Positions 53,880 through 64,000 of a stretch of 64,000 nucleotides of DNA are shown here, piece by piece. The position numbers and the translations under genes were made by a program. The notes under the pieces are model-generated. The model saw nothing but the letters and a program-made list of their open reading frames with translations. It had not been told where the DNA came from and did no database searches. The stretch comes from Branchinecta lynchi. Lineage: Eukaryota > Arthropoda > Branchiopoda > Anostraca > Branchinectidae. Numbering within the stretch: the stretch's first letter is position 1; the number at the start of each line of letters is the position of its first letter. The DNA lies in NCBI GenBank assembly GCA_023053575.1, contig JAKZAP010000007.1:26003464-26067463 (forward strand), written 5' to 3'.

Positions 53880-54984
53880 ACAAGACCAAAGGTTTCGATG
53901 GGGTCCCAAAAATTCAATATCTGATCCAGACAACTGCGTCTTGTCTTAGCCAGACTCCTTGAACATTTTTACAATTAAAATTCAGAAACAGATTAAGGCC
54001 AAATAGCTACTCCTCTGGGAAAACCAAGTTCAGATATGGATTCAGCATGTGTGTTTACCCTATGACTCATATCTGTTTTGACGAAAACTTCCTGCCACTT
54101 CTGCCAATTTCCTGGTTTCGGCCGAACTCCAGAACTACTTGTCCGGGGAAAAAAAGAAAGCTCAAAAACGAACTCAGGGTATCTTCTTTCCCCAATAATG
54201 AACATCTAATCAACTTCAAATAAAAATTTAACTTATAACAAATTTTCCGACTCCAGCCGGATTCCGGTCGAACTAAATTTCCGGGTAAAATATGATTGTC
54301 AAACACGAATTCAGCATCTCTTCTTACCCTTAAATCGGTTATCTAATCAACTAGAAATAAAACTTAAGCTTCTAACAATTTTCCGGTTTTGGCCGGATTC
54401 GGGGGGAACTACATGTCAAGGTAGAAAAATTTTTCACATAAGTGTTCAGCATGTCTTCTTGCCCTAAATCAAACATCTAATCAACTGAAAATAAAACTTT
54501 TAATTTTAATAAACTTTCCGGTTTGGGCCGGATTCCGGGCGAACTACTAGTCCGTCGAAAAAATGGTTTTCACCATCGTCCTCAGCATGTCTTTCTACCT
54601 CTAAATCGAACATTTAATCAACTTCAAATAACATTTTTACTTTTAACAAACTTTCCGGTTTTGGATTCCGGGCGAACTACTTGTCCGATGACAAAATGAT
54701 TTTCACCATCATGTTCAGCATGTCTTCTTACCCCATAATCGACTATCAAATTATCTGTTTCAAAATATTTTGTTTGCCCCTTAATTTGAACCCCCACCCC
54801 TAAATGTAGGGCTACAAAGCCCATCTACGAACTTGACTGGTCCGACGACCCAACAAATCCTCACACCAAGTTTCATCAAAATATCTCATTCCCTTCGAGA
54901 TTTATCGAGCTTACAGATGGACAGACGGACAACTTTTGCGATGTCATAGGTAACCCTCCACTTACGTTTTGGGATCCCAAAAAG
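53880..54984 (+). mobile_element. GGGATCCC-bounded repeat element, copy F
   Basis: Same ends and ~120-bp units as copies A-E, lying within the left arm of the palindrome and absent from the right arm. It therefore inserted after the arms were duplicated, or was lost from the right arm. Confidence 0.75.
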
Positions 54985-55446
54985 TATCTCAAATATAAGA
55001 CTGGCAGATATTTTGCTAACCTGGAGGATTATACTGGTTAGAAACAATAGACAAGAAACAACAGGGCCAAACATATGCGCAAAACTGTGTGAATTGCAAG
55101 AAAAAGTAACAACAATTCTTACAAGTTTAAGGCAAAGGCTTATAGGTCATCCATAATAATTGGAATTTGCTACGAGTGAAGCCCCCACAGTAGTTTGTTA
55201 TAACTGATGACAATCAACAGCTTGAAAATTTTCGCCCGCTGCAAATTCAGGCTAAATTTTCTGAATGTTATTTTGTTTTGCCTGGGGTGCTCAAGAATCC
55301 CACGAAAGCCAGTGAGCTGATTCCCCCCCCCCCCCCCCACAATGATGCCTCTGATTCTAGGATTCTGAATCTCTGATTCAAGCAACTCTGGGCCTGAGTC
55401 TAACAATCCCCTGAGCCTAATCTCTCAGCCTCATAAACTTTGCTGT

Positions 55447-55622
55447 AGCAGGCACACTGAAAAACAACAACATAGGTTCGGATAGTGGTTAGAGAGACCA
55501 TAGGTTACCTATCCTGCATTGTAAATGAAATCATAGCAGGCACACTGAAAAACAACAACATAGGTCGGATAGTGGTTGAAGAGAACATAGGTTACCTATC
55601 CTGCATTGTAAATGATATCTCG
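55447..55622. repeat. 88-bp tandem duplication in the left arm
   Basis: AGCAGGCACACTGAAAAACA through CCTGCATTGTAAATGA occurs at 55,447 and 55,535. The right arm has the block only once (59,115-59,200), so the duplication is specific to this arm. Confidence 0.8.
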
Positions 55623-55767
55623 TTTTATCCATGAAATTCAATCCAAGCCTTTGGGAGACTCTGTGACCCCTCAGTGTGCACACCTCTCGTGGATTTTGAA
55701 TCCTGGCAATACCTGAAACCTGGAGGTACTGAAATCCCTAACGATAAAAGAACAAAGGCTAGCAAAA

Positions 55768-56705
55768 TTCAAGAGAAATCTCAAAAGAAGCCAGACAAAA
55801 ATTAATGACATTTTCTTTCTTTATCTGTTCTTAATCTTGACACTAAAAGCATCATCTTCAATGTAAAAGATTATTTTTCTTTTCATTTTCGGTGGTCTAA
55901 TTATATTGTCAATAGGATGAACACAATCACAAGTCCCAGCAGACGATTCTAATATAAATTTCGCTTGTCTTTTGAAAAAAACTTTGAAGTTCATATGTAA
56001 ATTTGGTAGTGGGACTGGTGGGCTCCGGGTCCACCCTGGGGTCTACCCGAAAATCCTTCTCCCCCTGGCAACAAAAATCCGTCCGCCCTCCCTGAATGCA
56101 AATATATAGGAAACTAAATATATTCTGACAGCGAGTTAATGTAAACTCTATACAGACACACGAGTTAATGTAAACAGGTGATGGTGGCCTTCCCTATCTA
56201 TGAAATACTTTTCATATAAATAAATTGGGGGAGGGTTTGGTCGGGGTGGTTCGGTACCCAAGGTTTTTTCGTACCGCCGGGGGGGGGGTCGCTGGGGCGA
56301 CTGTCCGTATAGAGTTTACATTAACTCGATGTCAGAATATATTTAGTTTCCTATATATTTGCATTCAGGGAGGGCGGACGGATTTTTGTTGCCAGGGGGG
56401 AGGAGGATTTTCGGGTAGACCCCTTTGCGGACCCGGATCCCACCAGTCCCACTACCCAATTTAAATATGAACTTTAAAGTTTTTTCAAAAGATAAGGGAA
56501 ATTTATATTGGAATCGTCTGCTGGGACTTGTGACATTCATCCCATTGACAATATAATTAGACCACCGAAAATGAAAAGAAAAATAATCTTTTACATTGAA
56601 GATTACGCTTTTAGTGTCAAGAATAAGAAGAGATAAAGAAAGAAAATGTCATTACTTTTTTTCTGACTTCTTTTGAGATTTCTCCTGGATTTCTCTTGAA
56701 TTTTG
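55768..56705. mobile_element. Hairpin element inside the left arm
   Basis: GCAAAATTCAAGAGAAATC on the left and GATTTCTCTTGAATTTTGC-type sequence on the right are inverse, as are AAAGATTATTTTTCTTTTCA and its mirror, with arms of ~430 bp meeting near 56,200. The right arm of the large palindrome passes straight from CTAGCAAAATTC to the following CTAGTTGG sequence, so this is a later insertion. Confidence 0.75.
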
Positions 56706-56784
56706 CGGGACACCTCTAGTTGGAAAATATATGAAATTGTCGTATGAATATACAAAATCTAAATATCCAATCAGACATATACAC

Positions 56785-58885
56785 CTCGCGGTCACTAGCC
56801 AACTAGTTGGCAACTGTAAAAAATTTCCTATAGGATAAGCCGGCGTTGCCGACTAGTTGGCTCCGAGAAAAATTCGTATAGGAATTTTGTTTGTGTTCCA
56901 ACTAGTCCGCCACTGTAAAAAGTTTCGTATAGGAAATCCCGCGGTGCCGACTAGTTGGCTACGAGACAAATTCGTATAGGAATTCTGTTTGTGTTCCAAC
57001 TAGTCCGCCCCTGTAAAAAAACTTCGTATAGGAAATCCCGCGTTGCCGACTAGTTGGCTACGAGAGAAATCCGTATAGGATTTTTGTTTGTGTTCCAACT
57101 AGTCCGCCACTGTAAAAGGTTTCGTATAGGAAATCCCGCGGTGCCGACTAGTTGGCTACGAGACAAATTCGTATAGGAATTATGTTTGTGTTCCAACTAG
57201 TCCGCCCCTGTAAAAAACTTCGTGTAGGAAATCCCGCGTTGCCGACTAGTTGGCTACGAGAGAAATCCGTATAGGATTTTTGTTTGTGTTCCAACTAGTC
57301 CGCCACTGTAAGAAATTTTGTATAGGAAATCCCTCGTTGCCGACTAGTTGGCTCCGAGAAAAATTCGTATAGGAATTTTTTTTGTGTTCCAACTTGTCCG
57401 CCACTGTAAAAAGTTTCGTATAGGAAATCCCGCGGTGCCGACTAGTTGGCTACGAGACAAATTCGTATAGGAATTCTGTTTGTGTTCCAACTAGTCCGCC
57501 CCTGTAAAAAACTTCGTATAGGAAATCCCGCGTTGCCGACTAGTTGGCTACGAGAAAAATCCGTATAGGATTTTTGTTATACGAGTGTGAAATTTATCAA
57601 ACTTATTGGATATAAAGATACACGATTTCTCGTCGTAGCCAACTAGTCGGCAACCACGGTTTTCCTACGCGAAATTTTTTACAATGGCGGACTAGTTGGA
57701 ACTCAAACAAAAACATATACGAATTTTTCTCGTAGCCAACTAGTCGGCAACGCGTGATTTCGTATACGAAACTTCTTACAGTGGTGAACTAGTTGGAACA
57801 CGAACAAAATTCCTATACGAATTTTTCTCGTAGCTAACTAGTCGGCAACGCGGGATTTCCTCTACGAAATTTCTTGGGGCGGACTAGTTGGAACACAAAC
57901 ACAATTCCTATACGAATTTTTCTCGTAGCCAACTAGTTGGCAACGCGGGATTTCCTATACGAAATTTCTTACAGTGGCGGACTAGTTGGAACACAAACAA
58001 ATCCTATACCAATTTTACTCGTAGCCAACTAGTCGGCAACGCGGAATTTCCTATACGAAATTTCTTTCAGGGGCGAACTAGTTGGAACACAAACAAAATT
58101 CCTACACGCATTTTTCTTGTAGCCAACTACTCGGCAACGCGGGATTTCGTATACGAAATTTCTTACAGTGGCGGACTAGTTGGAACACAAACAACAATCC
58201 TATACCAATTTTACTCGTAGCCAACTAGTCGGAAACGCGGGATTTCCTGTACGAAATTTCTTTAAGGGGCGGACTTGTTGGAACACAAACACAATTCCTA
58301 TACGCATTTTTCTTGTAGCCAACTAGTCGGCAACGCGGGATTTCCTATACAAAATTTCTTACAGTTGCGGACTAGTTGGAACACAAACAAAATTCCTATA
58401 CGAATTTTTCTCGGAGCCAACTAGTCGGCAACGCGGGATTTCCTATACGAAATTTCTACAGTGGCGGACTAGTTGGAACACAAACAAAAATCCTATACGG
58501 ATTTCTCTCGTAGCCAACTAGTTGGCAACGCGGGATTTCCTATACGAAGTTTTTTTTACAGGGGCGGACTAGTTGGAACACAAACAGAATTCCTATACGA
58601 ATTTGTCTCGTAGCCAACTAGTCGGCACCGCGGGATTTCCTATACAAAACTTTTTACAGTTGCGGACTAGTTGGAACACAAACAAAATTCCTATACGAAT
58701 TTTTCTCGGAGCCAACTAGTCGGCAACGCGGGATTTCCTATACGAAATTTCTTACAGTGGCGGACTAGTTGGAACACAATCAAAATTCCTATACGAATTT
58801 TTCTCGGTGCCAACTAGTCGGCAACGCCGGCTTTTCCTATACGAATTTTATACAGTAGCCAACTAGTTGGCTTGTGACCACGAGG
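56785..58885. repeat. Central inverted array of ~98-bp units
   Basis: About 8 units on the left and 13 on the right, in opposite orientation, meeting near 57,590. Each unit contains two near-palindromic words, GCCAACTAGTCGGC and GCGGACTAGTTGG, and TTCCTATACGAA. The array is bounded by TATACACCTCGCGGTCAC and GTGACCACGAGGTGTATA. Open frames here come from the repeat. Confidence 0.9.
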
Positions 58886-59790
58886 TGTATATGTATGATT
58901 GGATATTCAGATTCTGTATATTTATACGACAATTTCTAATAATTTCCAACTAGAGTATGTCCGAATTTTGCTAGCCTTTGTTCTTACGTCGTTAGGGATT
59001 TCAGTACCTCCAGGTTTCAGGTATTGCCAGGATTCAAATCCACGAAAGGTGTGCACACTGAGGGGTCTCAGAGTCTTCCAAAGGCTTGAATTGAATTTCA
59101 TGGATAAAACGAGATGCCATTTACAATGCAGGGTAGGTAACCTGACCGCCTACTGTCCGAACCTATGTTGTTGTTTTTCAGTGTGTCTGCTACAAAGTTT
59201 ATGAGGCTGAGAGATTAGGCTCAGGGGATTGTTAGACTGAGGCCCAGAGTTGCTTGAATCAGAGATTCAGAATCCTAGGATCAGAGGCATCATTTGGGGG
59301 GGGGATCAGCCGACTGGATTAGTGAGGTATTTACGTTTCCCGAAGGAGGACATCATATACCAAAGGAAAGTCAGAAGTTCAAGGCCATTGCAGCCTCTCT
59401 AAAGTTCTTTCAGTGGTTCAAGTAGCTCATGTTTTAGTATAGTTTGAGTCGGAATTGACTGAAATAGCTTTGACTGTCAATGGCTCTTTTTCTGAGATTT
59501 GTATGTAAGTATCTGCAGACATTGGCTCTCCGTCACCAGGCTATGGAGCCGTTTTTGCTTTTCTTCCATGACAGATCTAGATTGTCTTTGAAGCAAAGAG
59601 TTTGCTACAAACTCCTTGCCTGAGACTGAATTAGCAAACAGTTCACTTTCCAAAGCAGGAGAACTTTTAGTTGTGGGATAATACTCTATATGACTAAGTT
59701 CAGAACATGCCAGTGATTCTCAGGAAGAAGGAGTAAACGTGTCGGTAACGACTCAAACTCAACAACTGAAATCCTGAGTCAGCGCCAGCT

Positions 59791-60021
59791 TTGGCAGCAT
59801 TTTTACATTTCTTCTGCAGGTATCCGGAGATTCTGAATCAGCATGGAGAGATAGTCATCAAGATTATAAAGAACGTTGGAGATAGTCCTCCAGCCCAAGC
59901 TGACTGCGAATCATCTTGTACGGTGCAAACGATAAGTCAGCTACAGTTTCATAAGAGCGATACTTCGGCCCTTCTTTGCAAGGGTCTTTTTCAGGTGCAA
60001 GCCTGTCAAGCTGGCAAATGA
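59791..60021 (+). pseudogene. RYPEIL frame, right-arm copy
   Basis: Reads FLHFFCRYPEILNQHGEIVI, then PPAQADCESSCTVQT. After TVQT it enters a block with GATACTTCGGCCCTTCTTTGCAAGG, the hallmark of the 9-bp-TSD foldback family, so the two families share sequence. It is the inverted counterpart of 53,168-52,938. Confidence 0.4.
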
Positions 60022-60254
60022 ATTTGTGGAAAAAGAATTAAAGATTCTTCCTTAAATATCTGTTTTTCAGAGAAGAAATTCACAAAATCAGATATTTAAG
60101 GAAGAATCTTTAATTGTTTTACCACACATTCATTCACAATCAACCCAACACTTGAGAATAACATTGTTTCTTCTGATGAGTGCTATGTGTGCCCAACTTG
60201 ATCTCCTTTCCAGGGCACAGTCATTGATCAAGAAACATAACTGCCTCGGCCATT

Positions 60255-60476
60255 ATGATCGGAAATTCGAAGATGGATTCCGAAGTGTTAGATGCAGTTG
60301 TCGGTAATGGAAGTCAGTGTGGGAAATCGGCTATTAAAGGTCCGCAAGAAGGAATAGGCAAAGCCCATGCAGTGATCATTCGTGCCCAAAGCCAGCAGGA
60401 GCAGCTGACTAGTCAGAAGAGATCACTACAGACGGAGTGGGTTAAAAACTCAAGCTCCAGTTTTGGACAGTATTGA
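60255..60476 (+). CDS. Unknown frame MIGNSKMD, right-arm copy
   Basis: Inverse of 52,738-52,520. Of the first 53 residues three differ (K/E, L/V, D/G). A ~32-bp extra stretch beginning CAGAAGAGATCACTAC changes the C-terminus. Coding status is uncertain. Confidence 0.35.
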   Translation: MIGNSKMDSEVLDAVVGNGSQCGKSAIKGPQEGIGKAHAVIIRAQSQQEQLTSQKRSLQTEWVKNSSSSFGQY

Positions 60477-60549
60477 GCACTTCCTGAAATATGAAGTCAA
60501 GGGGTGATAGCCAAAGTTTGGAAAAAGTATATTAATTGATAATCAGTAC

Positions 60550-60810
60550 ATGGAGCGTGTATGCAAAGGATATATTCCTCAGCTTCTGGGGATCTGTAGT
60601 AGTGAGGAAGCCGGAATTTCGAGGTGGAAAAGCGGCATCACCGGACTGAAATTTCCTGTTTATTTCCACGTATCAGATAAACCACTTCTTGTCTCTGAAG
60701 TTGAGTTGAACAGTCACAGTCCTAATAAGTCATTGAAACTACAGTTCGGAAGTAGTGAGCTTGAGCCAATCCCTGGCCCTGCTGACGTGTTAAGTTCTCA
60801 GAAGCTCTGA
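60550..60810 (+). CDS. Unknown frame LKFPVYFH, right-arm copy
   Basis: The last ~55 codons match the left-arm frame almost exactly (LKFPVYFHVSDKPLLVSEVE, stop after SSQKL). The upstream part is read in a different frame from the left copy, so one or both are broken there. Confidence 0.4.
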   Translation: MERVCKGYIPQLLGICSSEEAGISRWKSGITGLKFPVYFHVSDKPLLVSEVELNSHSPNKSLKLQFGSSELEPIPGPADVLSSQKL

Positions 60811-61260
60811 TCTTGGATTTGAATGTGAAACCATGAACAAGCATGGTTCTGAGATGGGCTTGCACTTCCAGTCATGGAGATGCTATGAACTGCTGCTTAC
60901 CTGACATTTCCTTTTAAGATGAACCAAAACTACCATACAAACGATGTTTGGAGACTTGAACCTTAACCATAACCATGTGATAAGGCTATTGCAAGAACCA
61001 AACTATCATACTTGCTATGCTTGAACGTTAGCCCTAACCAGTATACAAGGGTATTGGTGGATGACTTAAATGAAAGAGAAAATCAGTCGTCCATGTCAAA
61101 GTCAAGCTCCCTAGAACCAGGTTTTTGTGCTAAAGTCATTATTTCAAAAATTTTAAGGTGGTAACACTTTTTTTGATGATATATCCGTAAAATAAATGCG
61201 TTTCAGTTATATATTTCTTTCAACAACTATACTTATTCTAGCTTTCTTAGCACCTGTGAG

Positions 61261-61792
61261 CAGGGCCATCGCAAGTGAATTTTTGTAGTTGGGTGCAGAG
61301 CCAAAACACCAGGATCCTAAGAATTTCCAGAAACCGGATGGAGCGACATCCCGGCAGCAGCAGCTACTGTATGACTAGTCATTACTAGCAATGATCACAT
61401 AAAGTTAGCGCCGCCGGCGAGATTTTTTAAGCTCGTTTGTTCCTGCCAAATTCAGCTATTTCCATGCAGGTTCTAGCTTTTAGGGTTTCGAAAAATCGCG
61501 ATCCCTAAAACTGGTTTAAAACCTAGCTAAATGACGCACCTTTCTGGAAAATAGTGAATATTATGAAAAGTGCCGCAGGCAGAATTTTCGAGACATTTCT
61601 GATAAGAGCTTGTTTTTAGGATACAAATAAAAGTAAGGAATATCGATGAAATCATAGATCAGTCCTTTTGTCTGTGACCAGTTCTTCACTCGACCTCTTC
61701 ATGTTCGTGGTAACTACCGAATCCTGGCAATTATACCGAATAAGTTACCGAATGTTGCACCCCCCCCCCCCCCCCCTTTCGCAACGCCCCTG
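61261..61792. mobile_element. hAT-type element in the right arm
   Basis: Mirror of 51,267-51,779: CAGGGCCATCGCAAGTG on one side and GCAACGCCCCTG on the other, flanked by CCTGTGAG (61,253-61,260) and CCTCTGAG (61,793-61,800). The mismatch in the duplication is the same as in the left arm. A C17 run replaces the G-run. Confidence 0.8.
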
Positions 61793-61945
61793 CCTCTGAG
61801 CCATATCCTTTCCTTTGAAACTTCCTGTGGATCTTACTTTTGAGCAACTGTTGTTCACATTCACATTGTTTATTGAGTAGACTAATACCAACAAGAGTGC
61901 GATAGCAAATATAGCACTTACAATGGTAGTGAGCGTGTACTGCAA
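61793..61945 (-). CDS. Small single-pass membrane protein frame (right arm)
   Basis: Inverse of 51,114-51,266, with the same hydrophobic helix and basic tail and one I-to-V change. See the left copy for the uncertainty about coding and start. Confidence 0.4.
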
Positions 61946-62069
61946 CGAAGAATCACACTTGTTCCGGACTTACAAATAGAACAATAAGGAGGACCTCACC
62001 AACCACTAAGTCGGCTACATTTGTTCCCATCTCAAAAATCAGATTTTTCGTTCTAAGCTGTATTTTTTT

Positions 62070-62460
62070 TTCCAATTCTCGGCGACACTTTTTTCACTTG
62101 TATGTTATTTTCAAAGAAATCTCGGCGACATTTCATGCATTCTCGGCGACATTACGCGAAATCTCGGCGACATTTCTAGCAATTTCGGTGACATTTCTAG
62201 CAATCTCGGCGACACTTTGTTCCATCTCGGGAACTAGATTTTTGGTTTCGAACGCATATCCGTATTTCTCGGCGACACGTTTTTCAGTGAAAATCTCGGC
62301 TACAAAGTTGTCATTCTCGGCAACAAACATTGCAGTCTCGGATACACACAAAAAATCTCGGCGACAAAAACAGCATTTTCGGCTACATTTCATGGATTCT
62401 CGGCGACATTTCGAGTATTCTCGGCAACATTTTTAACAATTTTGACCCAAAATGCATGCC
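62070..62460. repeat. Right subterminal array of (A/T)TCTCGGCGAC motifs
   Basis: Inverse of 50,620-51,060. One ~20-bp unit (ATTTCTAGCAAT(T/C)TCGG) is present here in an extra copy near 62,175-62,210, so unit number differs slightly between arms. Confidence 0.85.
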
Positions 62461-62463
62461 ATA

Positions 62464-62973
62464 TTCAGCATATCTTCTTATCCCTAAACCGGGTATCTAA
62501 TCAACTACAAATAAAACTTTTAATTTTAACAAATTTTCCGGTTTTGTCCGGAAAATCGGATGAACTACTTGTCCGGGTAGAAAATAATTTTCACATAAGT
62601 GTCCAGCATTTCTTCTTACCCCTAAAGCAAACATCTAATAAACATCAAATAAAACTTTTACTTTTAACAAACTTTCCGACTTTTGCCGGGTTCCGGATGA
62701 ACTATTGTCCGGCGAGAAAATAGTTTTCATATTCGTGTTGAGAATGTCCTCTTACCCCATAATCGACAATCACATTAGCTGTTTAAAAATATTGTGTTTG
62801 CCCCTTAATTTGACTCCCCCCCCCCAACCCTAAATGTAGGGCTACAGAGCCCATCTACGAACTTGACCCACAGAATCCTCACACGAAGTATCATCAAATT
62901 ATTGCATTCCCTTTGAGAGTTATCGTGCTCACAGACGGACGGACAACTTTTGCGATGTCATAGGTATCCCTCC
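62464..62973 (+). mobile_element. GGGATCCC-bounded repeat element, copy E, right part
   Basis: It continues copy E: TTCAGCATATCTTCTTATCC, two to three ~120-bp units, the C-rich stretch, GACGGACGGACAACTTTTGC and TCATAGGTATCCCTCC, where a CAGGGGCG element interrupts it before the final GGGATCCC. Confidence 0.8.
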
Positions 62974-64000
62974 CAGGGGCGTCGCAAGTGCATTTTCGGT
63001 GGGGGGGTGCAGAGCCAAGATTTTACCGAATCTTTCAAAAATGTTACCGAATCCTAGAAATAGGAATTCGAGCTTTAAATTATGGGACAGAAACGATTCC
63101 GTATGAAGAGTAACAATAAAAGGCAGCATGAACGACGATAAACCAGCTATTAGGCCGAGTTTTGGCGAAGCGCACATGGACATCATATTGCCGGGTATGA
63201 TTGCAGTAACAGCTACTACCTATTATAGTCCAATAGAAAATCACAGCGAGCGCCGCAGGCCAAAATTTTCGAAATCCATTATTTTTTTTTGAAGGCTAAA
63301 ATTGAACTGCTTCTCTTACAAATTCTATCATTTACCGCTGATTAAATACCGAGACTCTATGAAGTTCCACAAACCGGATGGAGCGACGTTCCGGCAGCAG
63401 CAGCAACAGTAGTCTAGTCAATATACTACCTGTAATCACATAAAGTGAGCGCCGCAGGCGAAATTTTTTTTGCTTTTTCCTGCCAAATTTAATTTCTAAA
63501 ATTCTAGCCTTTTAATGTTTCGAAATCTCAATCCTAAAACTGGCTTAAAACCCCCGTCAAATGACGCACCCTTCCACAAAATAGAGAATATTACGAAACG
63601 TGCTGCAGGCGGAATTTTCGAAATATTTATGATTAGATATTCTTTTGAGATCCAAACTAAAAGTAAAGACTATCGATGATATTACAGATCATCCCTTTTG
63701 TCTGCTCTTCTGACCTCTTCTGAGTTTCGAGGTTCGTGGTAACTTCCGAATCTTGGCAATTATAACGAATAAGTCACTGAATCCCAGTTATTATACCGAA
63801 TAAGTTTAGACCGAGAGCATGTTCGGGATTCTGTATAACTACCGTATCCCGGTTATTATACCGGATTGTTGTGGTATCGAATGACTACCGAACAATATTC
63901 ATATTCGGTATACTTTCGTCAAAATTGGAACAAAGTCAGGATTCGTGGTTAACTTCCCAATCCTGGAAATTATACTGAATAAATTACCGAATCCCAATCG
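62974..64000. mobile_element. CAGGGGCGTCGCAAG hAT-type element, incomplete at window end
   Basis: It starts CAGGGGCGTCGCAAGTG, like the arm insertions, and shares GAGCGCCGCAGGC (twice, 63,248 and 63,450), CCGGATGGAGCGAC and ATGACGCACC. From 63,730 it holds repeated ACCGAATCCCAGTTATTATACC-type blocks. The right end is beyond the window. No transposase is seen. Confidence 0.65.

Larger units (their letters stand above)
50617..62463. mobile_element. Giant palindromic (foldback) element, 11.8 kb
   Basis: The ends TATGGCATGCATTTTGGGTC and its exact inverse are flanked by a 6-bp duplication TTCAGC (50,611-50,616; 62,464-62,469). The empty site, GGATTCAGCATATCTTC, is what the host repeat unit predicts. 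The arms meet near 57,590. Inverted blocks shared by both arms, from tip to centre: the GCCGAGAAT array, a small membrane-protein frame, a hAT insertion, the LKFPVYFH frame, the RYPEIL frame, a block around GTTTGCTAATTCAGTCTC, and half of the central array. The left arm alone has copy F, a hairpin and an 88-bp duplication. No transposase or integrase motif was found. Confidence 0.85.

Noticed and set aside
57888..58220. 110-codon open frame with repeated SYTNFSRSQLVGNA
   Set aside because: It reads through the central ~98-bp array and changes frame with unit length; not a gene.

Overview
This is eukaryotic, almost certainly invertebrate metazoan, nuclear DNA. It has spliced exons with GT/AG borders, no operons, no rRNA or tRNA genes that I can see, and a dense nested load of transposons: non-LTR retrotransposons, a Polinton/Maverick, hAT- and Harbinger-type MITEs, and foldback elements. 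I cannot name the species. A polysaccharide-lyase-14-like exon and this repeat mix would suit a cnidarian or a lophotrochozoan, but that is inference.

Layout. 1-2.6 kb: two exons of one unrecognised host gene (+). 3-20 kb: mostly non-coding, with at least eight palindromic MITEs, a 430-bp tandem pair and a 1.3-kb foldback element that carries a nested hAT MITE. 20-25 kb: three copies of a repeat element bounded by GGGATCCC and filled with ~120-bp tandem units, then an RTE-like retrotransposon remnant. 26.5-44 kb: a two-ORF jockey/I-type LINE (-) split by a 13.7-kb Polinton (28,601-42,321). 45-48 kb: a reversed GGGATCCC element with an inserted MITE, and two small DNA elements. 48.3-48.9 kb: the last exon of a PL14-like polysaccharide lyase, the best host gene in the window. 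50.6-62.5 kb: an 11.8-kb palindromic element with arms of ~5-7 kb, inserted with a 6-bp target duplication into another GGGATCCC element. 63-64 kb: the start of another CAGGGGCG-ended element.

The Polinton carries protein-primed DNA polymerase B, a packaging ATPase, a fibre-like coiled-coil protein, a pX-like small protein, a retroviral-type integrase, a penton-like minor capsid protein, a pVI-like small protein, the double-jelly-roll major capsid protein, and a small gene duplicated in both terminal inverted repeats. Together this is the replication, integration and virion-assembly set of a virus-like transposon. It is decayed: there are frameshifts in polB, the minor capsid gene and the membrane-protein gene, one start codon reads ACG, and two foldback elements have inserted. 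No adenain-type protease was found. Nearly every gene start sits in the same TATAAATG/TAATAAATG context.

The most unusual objects are the 11.8-kb palindrome, with terminal arrays of a GCCGAGAAT-type motif, a hAT insertion mirrored in both arms and a central ~98-bp palindromic-unit array, and a foldback family that makes 9-bp target duplications (three examples). The nesting gives a relative insertion history.
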